Origin: Massilia putida
Lineage (GTDB): Bacteria; Pseudomonadota; Gammaproteobacteria; Burkholderiales; Burkholderiaceae_D
DNA: 64,000 nucleotides
Assembly: GCF_001941825.1 (NCBI RefSeq)
Contig: NZ_CP019036.1
Coordinates: 1 to 64,000 of the forward strand
Direction: 5' to 3'
Part shown: positions 25,529 through 33,549 of the stretch, piece by piece
How the letters are laid out: every line of letters starts with the position of its first letter
Position numbering within the stretch: position 1 is the stretch's first letter
Program-made: the position numbers and the translations under genes
The notes under the pieces: generated by a model
Seen by the model: only the letters and a program-made list of their open reading frames with translations
The model's database searches: none
Told to the model about the DNA's origin: nothing

Positions 25529-26310
25529 TGTGCGCTCCCCTCGGCCTTGGTTGCAGAGGCTTCATCCTTCGTGAAGTCGGATGCCACGGCGTAGCTGTTG
25601 ACCTGGAAGCCGGACACGTTATAGCCGCGCTCTTGGTCGTCCATCGCCTTGTTCTCGTAGCCATACGCGATCGTGGCGACGTAGTACTTCGTGGCCGGCG
25701 CCTTGTCGCCGGTAAGCGATACAACACGCTTCGAGAACGAGACGAGTGCGGTTTTGCCGATCCATGACACGGTTCCGGCCTTCGCGATCACGCGGTACTT
25801 GTCGCGCAGGACGTTGACCGGCGCGGCCTGATTGGTTTCGGCGTTCTGCGCTCGATAGATGCTTTGCTCGCGCGGCGACGACATCGACATCGTTGCGTCG
25901 AACGTGTCCTGAATGGTTTCCCAATCGTAGGACTCGCGCAGTTCGACATACCGGCGCAGGTTGTACAGGTCGGTCGCTTGGCTATACGAGATTTTCGCGT
26001 CCGCAAGTGTCTTGAGCACGTGGACATCGCCTGTGTCGGCCACCTGGAGCACGGCCGGCGGGTTCGGCTTGTTGTTCAGGACGACGATGCCGGACGTGAC
26101 GATCGTTACGAGCGTCACCAGCATGGCACCGCCCGCGACACGCCAGGCGACGGACTTGCTCTTGCGCGCGTCTTCGGTCTTGTCGCGTTCAGCGGTCATC
26201 GCCTGTTCCAGGTACCACTTGGCGGCTTGATCGTGCCAGGCCGCTTCCTGTTGGGCCGTGGCTGGTTGTTCTGCAGTGGCCGAAGTGCGCTTGAATTTTT
26301 CCATCAACAT
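25525..26310 (-). CDS. virB8: VirB8 inner-membrane assembly protein
   Basis: A 261-residue bitopic protein. It has a short cytoplasmic tail, one membrane segment (VAGGAMLVTLVTIVTSGIVVLN, about 70-92) and a periplasmic domain of the NTF2-like fold (YNLRRYVELRESYDWETIQDTFD...). VirB8 nucleates channel assembly. I start at the ATG at 26310; the open frame extends upstream through virB7 and that part is spurious. It lies 5 bp after virB7 and overlaps virB9. Confidence 0.9.
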   Translation of the reverse strand: MLMEKFKRTSATAEQPATAQQEAAWHDQAAKWYLEQAMTAERDKTEDARKSKSVAWRVAGGAMLVTLVTIVTSGIVVLNNKPNPPAVLQVADTGDVHVLKTLADAKISYSQATDLYNLRRYVELRESYDWETIQDTFDATMSMSSPREQSIYRAQNAETNQAAPVNVLRDKYRVIAKAGTVSWIGKTALVSFSKRVVSLTGDKAPATKYYVATIAYGYENKAMDDQERGYNVSGFQVNSYAVASDFTKDEASATKAEGSAQ

Positions 26311-26315
26311 GTCGT

Positions 26316-26441
26316 TCACTCCTTCGCCTGTAGCGACTGGTTGACCGGCTTCCATTCGCCGGCAGGCTGGGTTGCTTTGGGAGGCGTGCTGCAGGCGACC
26401 AAGAGCGCTGCGCACGCGAGTTTCAGAATTAGCTGTTTCAT
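26316..26441 (-). CDS. virB7: VirB7 lipoprotein
   Basis: A 41-residue lipoprotein: MKQLILKLACAALLVACS, with the lipobox LVAC at residues 14-17. The short mature part is TPPKATQPAGEWKPVNQSLQAKE. Size and position between virB6 and virB8 are typical. It should anchor VirB9 in the outer membrane. It is preceded by a plausible AGGAAACC sequence. Confidence 0.85.
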   Translation of the reverse strand: MKQLILKLACAALLVACSTPPKATQPAGEWKPVNQSLQAKE

Positions 26442-26457
26442 GGTTTCCTCATCGTGC

Positions 26458-27405
26458 TTAGGTTTTTTGTTCAGGTGCGAGCGATCCCCCTGCCCGGCCG
26501 CCACCAGATCCAGTTGGGCTCATCGTGTTGTTGCCGCCTTGGGCTACTCCAGGGTTTCCGCCACCGCGAAGGTTCGGTAGTTGCCTGAATTTGCCCACCA
26601 TCGAAGAGATACCGACACCGCCAGCCAGCGAGGACGCCAGGCTAGGCAGGTTCAAAGATACGAAGACCATCACCGCGCAAATCAGGCAGACTTTCATCAC
26701 AGCGGAAATCGACAGATCTGCAGGTATGACGCTGTTGACCATGGCGATTTCGATTTGTGCCGCGAAGCTGAACAGCATCACCAGGAAGGCGTAGTTCAAG
26801 CATTGGCCGGTCCAGTTCTTGAACAAATCTCGGCTTGCTGGGAACAGGGCGGCCACGATAAACAGCGGGCCGATAGCCAGGAGGATTCCAAGGGCGACTT
26901 TTGCCAACAGGATGTATGCGATCGCTACGACCATGAACAATCCCGCAAAGAGCCAGATAAGCAGAATGGCGAGTGCCGCGTAGATAGACTCTTTGATGCC
27001 GCTGGCGTCATGCATGATTTTTGCGAACGCGGTTGCGAAGCCGTTTGCCATGTTGTCGAGTGCGGAGGCCGAGTTGAACGCCGGTCCAACCACGCCGGCC
27101 AAGTCGTCGCCAAGATGGTTGACGAACGGGACAACGTAGGTGTTGTACATGTCGATATGCATACCGAACACGATGGCGGCCCCCCAACCAACCATTCGGG
27201 ATAGGAAGTCCATCACCGGCTCGTCGTTGTCTTCACCACGAAGATAGGAAAACAGGATCAAGGTCACGTAGAGGCTGAAGCACGCGGCAACAAGTGGACT
27301 GATCAGCGCAATCATGCTGGCCGTTCCGCTCGTCAAAGTGCCTACAACTGCTGTATCGAAGAACGTGTAGATCTCGGTAAAAGGTGTGATTGCTGGAGCA
27401 GCCAT
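26458..27405 (-). CDS. virB6: VirB6 polytopic channel protein
   Basis: A 315-residue inner-membrane protein of the TrbL/VirB6 family. About six hydrophobic segments lie between residues 30 and 260 (for example SAMIALISPLVAACFSLYVTL... and IAYILLAKVALGILLAIGPLFIVAALF). The C-terminal 50 residues are Gly/Asn-rich. It forms part of the inner-membrane DNA path. It lies 53 bp from virB5. Confidence 0.9.
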   Translation of the reverse strand: MAAPAITPFTEIYTFFDTAVVGTLTSGTASMIALISPLVAACFSLYVTLILFSYLRGEDNDEPVMDFLSRMVGWGAAIVFGMHIDMYNTYVVPFVNHLGDDLAGVVGPAFNSASALDNMANGFATAFAKIMHDASGIKESIYAALAILLIWLFAGLFMVVAIAYILLAKVALGILLAIGPLFIVAALFPASRDLFKNWTGQCLNYAFLVMLFSFAAQIEIAMVNSVIPADLSISAVMKVCLICAVMVFVSLNLPSLASSLAGGVGISSMVGKFRQLPNLRGGGNPGVAQGGNNTMSPTGSGGGRAGGSLAPEQKT

Positions 27406-27457
27406 AAGTGTTTGGAGCCGCGAGGCTCCAACCTCCTGTGATTAGTTCGATCGGGTT

Positions 27458-28117
27458 TTACTGGAAGTACTTGGACGCAAACTCGGACGAACGCTGCTGG
27501 TCAGCCATTTGCATTTCGACCTGTTGCAACTGCATGGCCAGGTTGAGCCGTACTTGCTCGTTCTGGATGGCCGCGTTCTCCGCCGCCATGCGGTTTTGCA
27601 GGTCGGCCGCCGCCTTCATGTCGTTGGTCGCGTCCGCCTTCTGCATGAGCAAATTGATGTTTTGCACCCGGGCGAGCGTGGCGTCGTAGGACTGCATTGC
27701 CATCGCCTTGTTAGCGGCGAGGATGTCCAGCTGGCGTTTCTGGCCGCCGGTAGCATGGGAATCGAAGCCTTCGGCTGCGAAGATCGCGGCCGCCTTGCTG
27801 CTCAGTCCCGGTAAGCCACCCGATTTGATCTGGTCGTAGATGTTTGCCCAGGAGTCGGGCAAATAGTTGCGCAGCGCCGGATTGTTGAGGATCTGGCCCA
27901 GGCCGCGCGTGCCGGTAATGGCGTCGTACTGGTTCTTCAAGTGGGTAATCTGCTGGACCATTTGGCCATACTGCTTTGCCCATTGAGCCATCGTCTGGAT
28001 TTGGTTCATCGTCGCCGGAATGTCCGAGTTGACGTTGACAGTCCATTGCGCGTACGCGGGCGTAGCCACGATCGTGCTGACGGCCGCTGCTACTGCAAGT
28101 ATTTTCAGCTGCTTCAT
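27458..28117 (-). CDS. virB5: VirB5 minor pilin
   Basis: A 219-residue secreted protein with a signal peptide cleaved near AYAQ (MKQLKILAVAAAVSTIVATPAYAQ). The mature part is helical (PATMNQIQTMAQWAKQYGQMVQQITHLKNQY...), as in TraC/VirB5 proteins that cap the pilus. The start is the ATG at 28117. The longer frame reads through the two palindromes upstream and is discarded. Confidence 0.9.
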   Translation of the reverse strand: MKQLKILAVAAAVSTIVATPAYAQWTVNVNSDIPATMNQIQTMAQWAKQYGQMVQQITHLKNQYDAITGTRGLGQILNNPALRNYLPDSWANIYDQIKSGGLPGLSSKAAAIFAAEGFDSHATGGQKRQLDILAANKAMAMQSYDATLARVQNINLLMQKADATNDMKAAADLQNRMAAENAAIQNEQVRLNLAMQLQQVEMQMADQQRSSEFASKYFQ

Positions 28118-28139
28118 GTGAGACTCCGTTGGTTGAGTT

Positions 28140-28157
28140 TTTTCGCGTCCGCGAAAA
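28140..28157. promoter_or_regulatory. Backbone palindrome, copy 5
   Basis: TTTTCGCGTCCGCGAAAA, in the 79-bp gap between virB4 and virB5. It is paired with copy 6, with centres 26 bp apart. Confidence 0.85.
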
Positions 28158-28165
28158 TTCGGCTT

Positions 28166-28183
28166 TTTTCGCGTCCGCGAAAA
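28166..28183. promoter_or_regulatory. Backbone palindrome, copy 6
   Basis: TTTTCGCGTCCGCGAAAA, identical to copy 5 and in the same orientation. It lies 14 bp from the virB4 stop codon. Confidence 0.85.
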
Positions 28184-28196
28184 TCCCTGGCAGGGA

Positions 28197-30614
28197 TTAG
28201 TTGCTGAGGCTGCCTTCGCGCAGCTGTCGCTTGCCACGCCGGCGCCGCTGGAACTCGGGCATCCACACCTCGGGGTCGACGCCGACCTCGGCTACCAGGT
28301 CGTTGAAGATCGCGACGTTTTCGGTATTGCTCGACAGGATCGAAATGGCGTCGTCCATGCCGTACAGGTCCAGCTTGGCAAAGCAGCTTTGGTTGCCCTG
28401 CTTGATGAGGAACGTGCGCGAGTCAACTTCCAAATCCTTGAGCTGCGCGAATTCCTTGCGGGTGAGGCCGCAGCGTTGATAGCTCTCGAATTCAGCCGAT
28501 GGGTTCGGCAGAAAAATCTTCGTGATAGTCAGGTCGCGGATCGCATCGAAGATCGGAGACTTGATGGCGTCCTCGGGCGATTGCGACGGCATCACCAGGT
28601 ACTCATCACGCTTGCGGCCCGTCTTGAGAACGTCGAACATCATCCCGGCCGTGGTGGGGTACATCGCCGGCACGTGGAATTCCTCAACCACTGTCGCCAG
28701 CAGGCCGCCGTTGCGCTGCATGAGCTTTTTCAGGTGCAGCAAGTACGCCAGGACTGGTTCGGTCGGCTCATAGTTCGGCTTGAGGAAGTCCGATACGTCA
28801 AACCCGACCTTGCGTTCCGACGTGATGCCGATGTTGCTCCCCGAAGCGTTATCGAGCGCCCAGGCAAAGCGTCCATTGGCGGCATGGCACCATTTGCCGA
28901 GGCGCGCGGCCAGGCAGTTGCCGCCTAGGTCCGGGATGTTTTCGAGCAGGCGGCTGAACTGGCGGTGCGCCAGGTCGAGGCCAAGCACGGCGTCGACGGC
29001 GATCTTGATTTGCTTCTCTTCCTCGGCCGTGACCTTGCCCTTGTCGTCGCGGCCGCATGCCGTGACCAGCTCGTAGAGGAAGCCCCTGTTTTCCGGGGTG
29101 TCGGGCAGCTGGAACGGCGCCAGGCCCGTAGGTTCGCCTTCGCGGATCGTGAAGTAGACGCCACCCAAAGCCGTGATAAACAGCTTCAAGCCCTCGTCCT
29201 TGTCCAGAGCGAAGATCTTGGTGTCGAAACGCTCCGTGAAGCCAATCAGCGCCGTTTCCAGCGTGGTCTTGCCGCTACCAGTCGTACCTAGGATCATCGT
29301 GTGAGCGGCCAGCTTCTCGCCTAGGTTGTCCTCACCTTCCTTCGAGTAGTGGAAGTTGAAGTTGTACAGCGAACCGGACATAGTTTGCAGCGGCATCACG
29401 GCAGAGCCATCGCCAATAGGGTTGCCCGACGACTTGCCCGACGAGTAGTTGTGCAGCGAGAAGGATGCAGCTAAATTGCGGCTGGCCTTCGGCATCGGCC
29501 GTGGAATCCACTTGGCGCCAGGGACGTGCGCCACGTAGGTATACGGCGCCGAGGCCGTCGCCTTGACGAATCGCGTACCGCACTGAGCCAGGAAGCAAGT
29601 CGTGACTTCCGTACCGGCATCGGCTGCTTGCTTTTGTGTGTCGCCATAGACCGTCAAGGCACCGTGATACTCAGCGAATGCCAGTTCTCCGGTGCTGAGG
29701 TAGGCTTCGGCCTCTTCAAGTTCCTGCAGCTGGTGGCCTGCCTTGTCCTTGACCGACTTTAACTTGTTGCCTTGCGAGGAAATAGCCTTCTTCCCTTCCA
29801 TGATGCCGAGGCACTTAAACCCTTGCGTGAAAATGAACTCGGCCGGCAACGCAAGGATCGGGTCGAGCATCCCATTCTTGGTATCGTCGGGGAAGTCCTT
29901 CATGTCATAGTTCACCGCAAAGCGCGTGCGATGCTCGGCCCGGACCTCTGCGATTTCGTATCCGAAATGAAGCCAGGAGCTAGGAATCAGCTCGCACGCG
30001 GGCGCGGCCATGACCGGAATCTCTTCCTCGACGCCGTTGATGAGGATTCCCAGGAACTTGTAGACATCCGAGAACACGATGCCGTTGCGCTGGTAGGTCC
30101 CCAGCGTCTCCGGGGCGTAGCTGGAGAGCGATTTCGTCAACTGCTCGCCCAAGTCTTCCAGCTCGCGGACGCCCTCGGCCAGGTCGTCATACTTCAACAG
30201 GACCGACAGATAAAACACGTTCTCGAAGTAGTCCCCCGTCGTGAAGCGCTTGAGGTACGCCGACGCGAACTGCTGCATGAACGCGGATTTGAAGGTAAAG
30301 CGGCTGGTGAACTCGATGCGGCGGCGCTGCAGCGTGCTCCAGAAGGCGAGCCGGTTGCCCTTTGACTTCGCGGCGGCCGCGATGATGCGGTTGCGCTGGT
30401 TGAAGCGTGTCTCGATTTCGTCCTCTGACAGGGACTCGAAGGCCATGCCGGACAGACGGATGACCAGCAGCGCGCGGCCGTCTTCGTAGTTCACGACATG
30501 CGGTGAGACATGCCGGCCGATCTTCGGCAGCTTGTCTTCGATCGCGGGTTGATTGTCGAGCACCTGATTACTGATGGTCGGACGCATTGTGTTTGAAGTA
30601 GCGCTTGTAAACAT
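28197..30614 (-). CDS. virB4: VirB4 secretion ATPase
   Basis: An 805-residue ATPase. The N-terminal CagE/TrbE/VirB4 domain is about 60-420. The P-loop is LGTTGSGKTTLETALIGF (about 450-467), followed by Walker B (LLATVVEEFHVP) and the C-terminal RecA-like fold. It drives pilus biogenesis and substrate transfer. I start at the ATG at 30614, preceded by GGACGGAGGGAAC. It overlaps the virB3 stop by 47 bases. Confidence 0.93.
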   Translation of the reverse strand: MFTSATSNTMRPTISNQVLDNQPAIEDKLPKIGRHVSPHVVNYEDGRALLVIRLSGMAFESLSEDEIETRFNQRNRIIAAAAKSKGNRLAFWSTLQRRRIEFTSRFTFKSAFMQQFASAYLKRFTTGDYFENVFYLSVLLKYDDLAEGVRELEDLGEQLTKSLSSYAPETLGTYQRNGIVFSDVYKFLGILINGVEEEIPVMAAPACELIPSSWLHFGYEIAEVRAEHRTRFAVNYDMKDFPDDTKNGMLDPILALPAEFIFTQGFKCLGIMEGKKAISSQGNKLKSVKDKAGHQLQELEEAEAYLSTGELAFAEYHGALTVYGDTQKQAADAGTEVTTCFLAQCGTRFVKATASAPYTYVAHVPGAKWIPRPMPKASRNLAASFSLHNYSSGKSSGNPIGDGSAVMPLQTMSGSLYNFNFHYSKEGEDNLGEKLAAHTMILGTTGSGKTTLETALIGFTERFDTKIFALDKDEGLKLFITALGGVYFTIREGEPTGLAPFQLPDTPENRGFLYELVTACGRDDKGKVTAEEEKQIKIAVDAVLGLDLAHRQFSRLLENIPDLGGNCLAARLGKWCHAANGRFAWALDNASGSNIGITSERKVGFDVSDFLKPNYEPTEPVLAYLLHLKKLMQRNGGLLATVVEEFHVPAMYPTTAGMMFDVLKTGRKRDEYLVMPSQSPEDAIKSPIFDAIRDLTITKIFLPNPSAEFESYQRCGLTRKEFAQLKDLEVDSRTFLIKQGNQSCFAKLDLYGMDDAISILSSNTENVAIFNDLVAEVGVDPEVWMPEFQRRRRGKRQLREGSLSN

Positions 30615-30945
30615 GTTCCCTCCGTCCGTACTTCGCTGGTGCCATGGTGTAGGTCCCGCCGAAGTACTTAGCATTTCGTTTTCCCAACCAGCACTTGATC
30701 TCTAGTAGGGCTATGCGCAGCGCCTGATCGTCGTCTTTGCAGGTGTCCCGGCAGTAGAAGAAGATCGGCACGCCAATCGCGGCCATCAGCAGTCCGCCGG
30801 GACCCAGGAAAAGCGCTCCGAGTGTTCCGGCAGCCAGGCTGAAAAGCGCGAGCAGGATGGCTACTACGAGCGGGACGCCCTTGAGCATGGCGACCCGCGC
30901 GAGAGCGTTGTACGAGGGGTACTTAGCTCTGTCGTTCATGGTCAT
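30568..30945 (-). CDS. virB3: VirB3 inner-membrane protein
   Basis: A 125-residue protein with two adjacent membrane segments (VPLVVAILLALFSLAAGTLG and GGLLMAAIGVPIFFYC, about residues 24-65) and a soluble C-terminus (KCWLGKRNAKYFGGTYTMAPAKYGRR). This is the VirB3/TrbD layout. It overlaps virB2 by 4 bases and virB4 by 47. An in-frame ATG at 30939 is an alternative start. Confidence 0.88.
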   Translation of the reverse strand: MTMNDRAKYPSYNALARVAMLKGVPLVVAILLALFSLAAGTLGALFLGPGGLLMAAIGVPIFFYCRDTCKDDDQALRIALLEIKCWLGKRNAKYFGGTYTMAPAKYGRREHVYKRYFKHNASDHQ

Positions 30946-31232
30946 GCGTAGACCGCGTACGCCCAGGCTCCGAGGACCGGCACGCCGCCGATAACGGCGA
31001 CCTTGGCGATGGCATAGCCCAGGTCGATCCATTGGATTTTTTCTCCGGCCAGCTGTACGCACTTGAAGGTCAAGTACGAGATCGAGACGATGCCGATGAA
31101 TGCGAACAGCCAGGTGTTGAAAGTCGTCACGGCGGTAGTGCCGGACGAGAGGCCACCAGCAGCATGCGCGTGGGCTGCGAAGACGGCCGAGATAGCGATT
31201 ACGGAAGACAGTTTGTTGAAGAAGCGTTTCAT
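30942..31232 (-). CDS. virB2: VirB2 major pilin
   Basis: A 96-residue prepilin. A long signal peptide ends near AHAHAAGG, and two hydrophobic helices follow (TWLFAFIGIVSISYLTFKCV and LGYAIAKVAVIGGVPVLGAWAY). Size and layout fit VirB2/TrbC pilins. The ATG at 31232 was chosen; the upstream frame overlaps the ribosome binding region. It is followed without a gap by virB3. Confidence 0.9.
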   Translation of the reverse strand: MKRFFNKLSSVIAISAVFAAHAHAAGGLSSGTTAVTTFNTWLFAFIGIVSISYLTFKCVQLAGEKIQWIDLGYAIAKVAVIGGVPVLGAWAYAVYA

Positions 31233-31252
31233 GGTAAGTCCTTCGGATAAGT

Positions 31253-31882
31253 TCACAGTTCGTTAAAAACGTCCCAATCGGCCAGCTTCGTGTTGCTGGC
31301 GTCCTGGACATGCTCAGGTGTCGGACTGGACGGCGGTACTGCCTTCCGGTTGTCCGCTTTCGCGCTCTTGGGTTTGGTTGAGACAACCGGGATAGGCTGC
31401 GCATCGCCGCGTGTTTCCCCCGGTGTGGTTTTGGCTAAAACCTTGTCGACATAGCTGGGTTGGTTTCCCTCCTTTCGTTGTCCAGTTGTGAAGTTGCCGC
31501 TGTAGTAGCAAGACAAAGCGGCGCGTGTGGCCGCTTCGCCGTTCCCGAATTGCTTGGTTGCGCGGGCCAGGCATTCCCCATAAATCGAAGACCCGGCCAT
31601 CGAGTTCTTGGCGGCGTCGAACGCCGTGTCCAGCGTCAAGCCGTACTTGTCGAGGTTGCCGACGTTGACCTGCCGGCAGCCCATGCTGAAGTTGTAGCCC
31701 TGCGCCTTGAGCGCCTGCGCGGTAGCGACCGCCTCGGCCTTGTTGCGCGGCTGACGAACCAGGTAGCCGTTCACAACGCCGATGGCGTAAGGGTTGAAGG
31801 ACGATTCGACCGTCACGATCGCTTGTTCGATGGGCGCCTGTACGTGTTGGGCACAGTCGTTGCTCATCAAAATTCCTGCCAT
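31253..31882 (-). CDS. virB1: VirB1 lytic transglycosylase
   Basis: A 209-residue protein of the VirB1/SLT family. The catalytic Glu is in AIVTVESSFNPYAIGVV, followed by NFSMGCRQVNVGNL and a CYYSGN motif. It opens the murein for channel assembly. No clear signal peptide is visible. The start at 31882 has GTGAGGAAGAA upstream. The C-terminal 60 residues are Pro/Lys-rich. It is the first virB gene, 11 bp after the small gene upstream. Confidence 0.85.
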   Translation of the reverse strand: MAGILMSNDCAQHVQAPIEQAIVTVESSFNPYAIGVVNGYLVRQPRNKAEAVATAQALKAQGYNFSMGCRQVNVGNLDKYGLTLDTAFDAAKNSMAGSSIYGECLARATKQFGNGEAATRAALSCYYSGNFTTGQRKEGNQPSYVDKVLAKTTPGETRGDAQPIPVVSTKPKSAKADNRKAVPPSSPTPEHVQDASNTKLADWDVFNEL

Positions 31883-31893
31883 TTCTTCCTCAC

Positions 31894-32199
31894 TCAGCAA
31901 GGTTTTTTCCAGCACAGCTGCCAGTCGCCTACGTGGACCGTCACGGAGGCGGCCGACGCGCAATTCGCACGCACAAAAGTGAGAGCACCGATCACGTCGC
32001 GCCAAATCTTGGTGTCGCCACGCGCCGTCATGACCGGGTGCGCGTCGACCGTCTCGGGCAGCTTTACGGACACCGTCCACAGGCCGTTTCCAGCCGTCTC
32101 GCTCACCGCCACGTCGTATCGACCGGCAAACGTCGCCGTCAGGATCTGCAAGTACCGCTTCGTCAGTTGAATCTCTTGGGACGCCTTGGGGGCAAGCAT
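31894..32199 (-). CDS. Small protein at the head of the virB operon, paralogue of 35778-36056
   Basis: A 101-residue protein of unknown function. The central part YDVAVSETAGNGLWTVSVKL...HPVMTARGDTKIWRDVIGAL aligns clearly with the product of 35778-36056 (YSVKIYSEEAGLWQVDIEL...QAFTQRGELKTWRELAGAV). The shared features are GLW, a T-x-RG-[DE]-x-K-x-WR motif and a Cys after a Phe helix. It is first in the conjugation operon and divergent from selU. I start at the ATG at 32199; a GTG at 32211 is possible. A regulatory or coupling role is a guess from position. Confidence 0.65.
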   Translation of the reverse strand: MLAPKASQEIQLTKRYLQILTATFAGRYDVAVSETAGNGLWTVSVKLPETVDAHPVMTARGDTKIWRDVIGALTFVRANCASAASVTVHVGDWQLCWKKPC

Positions 32200-32211
32200 G
32201 GCGGTTCTCAC

Positions 32212-32385
32212 TTTCGCGTTTTGATTACGTTTTCAGGATTTTGAAATCAAAATCGGATTTCGTCAATCGAATTTCGGGAGTGGTTTTTTTACAGCGGTTT
32301 TGCATTGGTGTAGCATTCTGGCTTTGGCCGAGCCGGAACTACAGGTGGTCAACTTCTTTGGTGAACTGCGAAGGTAGGTGGTACG
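32212..32385. promoter_or_regulatory. Divergent promoter region between the virB operon and selU
   Basis: On the minus strand TTGACG is followed 17 bp later by CAAAAT, a plausible promoter for the virB operon. GATTTTG-AA-TCAAAATC-type dyad symmetry lies near 32238-32255, overlapping the -10. GATTGAC also occurs in the parA operator. A T-run at 32284-32290 follows. Confidence 0.4.
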
Positions 32386-33465
32386 ATGGAAGGTTTTGTT
32401 AAATTCAATGATGTGCGGGATGTCACAATGCAAGAGTTGCGTGACCTCAATATCTATGACCTCATCATTGATGCGCGGTCGCCGCGCGAGTACGAGGAAG
32501 ATCACATTCCGGGCGCTGTAAACATGCCCGTGGTGAACAATGAGGAATACGCGGAAGTGGGTACGCTGCACCGGACGAACACGACGGCGGCGTACCAAAT
32601 CGGCGTGCAGTACTCGCTGGTGAACATGGCGCGGCACCTGCGCGAAGACATCGTGCCCAAGTTCCCTGACAAGGCCAGGATCTTGGTTTACTGCTTCCGG
32701 GGCGGTAAGCGAAGCAAGCTCTGGACGGACAACCTCGAAACGATCGGGTATCGAGTCCACAAGCTCAAAGGCGGTTGGAAGGGTTACAGGCGCTTCGTGA
32801 ACGAGCAGCTGGCCACTCTGCCGACGAAGTACCGGTACAACGTGCTTACCGGGCCTACAGGCTGCGGAAAGACACGTTTGCTGTACGCGCTACGCGAGGC
32901 CGGCGAACAGGTCCTGGATCTCGAAGAGATCGCCGCGCATCGGGGATCGGTTCTTGGCGCCCTGCCCGATGGCACGCCGCAGCCGTCGCAAAAATACTTC
33001 GATTCTTTGCTGCTAAAGGAAATGGATGCGCTCGATCCGGCGCGGCCAGTCTGGGTCGAAGCGGAGAGCAAAAAGATTGGCAACGTCCAAGTGCCGGACG
33101 CTTTGCTTGAGACGATGCGCAAGGGAACCACGTACCAGGTCGACGCTGAAATGGCGCAGCGCGTGCTGCTTTGGCGTGAAGACTACCGACACTTCGAGGA
33201 AGACCCACCGGGCATGATCGAGCGTCTGGTCTTCCTGCGGCCGCTCGTCGGTGGCGAGGAATTCAAGGCGTGGGAGGATCTGGCTGCAGAGAAGCGCATG
33301 CCCGAATTGTTCGAGCGACTTATGCGCAAACACTACGACCCGGCCTACCGTCGTTCTGTGCTGCGCAACTATCCTGAGATCGACAAGTCGCCGGTCATCT
33401 ACCTGGACGACCTGTCGCCGGCAGGTTTGCTTAAGGTCGCAAAGTCGTTGAAAACGGGAGAGTGA
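32386..33465 (+). CDS. selU: tRNA 2-selenouridine synthase
   Basis: A 359-residue protein with the SelU/MnmH layout. The N-terminal rhodanese domain has catalytic Cys103 in VYCFRGGKRS, and the second domain has the P-loop GPTGCGKTR (about 156-164). The enzyme converts 2-thiouridine to 2-selenouridine at the wobble base of tRNAs for Lys, Glu and Gln, using selenophosphate. No selD gene lies in the window, so selenophosphate must come from the host. The same enzyme also makes geranylated tRNA. This housekeeping-type gene is unusual on a conjugative backbone. It is followed by two backbone palindromes and faces the AlkB-like gene. Confidence 0.92.
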   Translation: MEGFVKFNDVRDVTMQELRDLNIYDLIIDARSPREYEEDHIPGAVNMPVVNNEEYAEVGTLHRTNTTAAYQIGVQYSLVNMARHLREDIVPKFPDKARILVYCFRGGKRSKLWTDNLETIGYRVHKLKGGWKGYRRFVNEQLATLPTKYRYNVLTGPTGCGKTRLLYALREAGEQVLDLEEIAAHRGSVLGALPDGTPQPSQKYFDSLLLKEMDALDPARPVWVEAESKKIGNVQVPDALLETMRKGTTYQVDAEMAQRVLLWREDYRHFEEDPPGMIERLVFLRPLVGGEEFKAWEDLAAEKRMPELFERLMRKHYDPAYRRSVLRNYPEIDKSPVIYLDDLSPAGLLKVAKSLKTGE

Positions 33466-33478
33466 CGCCAGGGGCAGG

Positions 33479-33498
33479 ATTTTCGCGTCCGCGAAAAT
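33479..33498. promoter_or_regulatory. Backbone palindrome, copy 7
   Basis: ATTTTCGCGTCCGCGAAAAT, 14 bp after the selU stop, between two convergent genes. Confidence 0.85.
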
Positions 33499-33516
33499 CC
33501 TGTGGAAGGGCAAACT

Positions 33517-33534
33517 TTTTCGCGGACGCGAAAA
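33517..33534. promoter_or_regulatory. Backbone palindrome, copy 8
   Basis: TTTTCGCGGACGCGAAAA, in opposite orientation to copy 7. The two centres are 38 bp apart. Confidence 0.85.
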
Positions 33535-33549
33535 TGTGCTGAGGTGCTA

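Noticed and set aside
27458..28237. A longer VirB5 starting at 28237
   Set aside because: The added 40 residues read through two copies of the backbone palindrome and part of virB4. The signal peptide begins at 28117.
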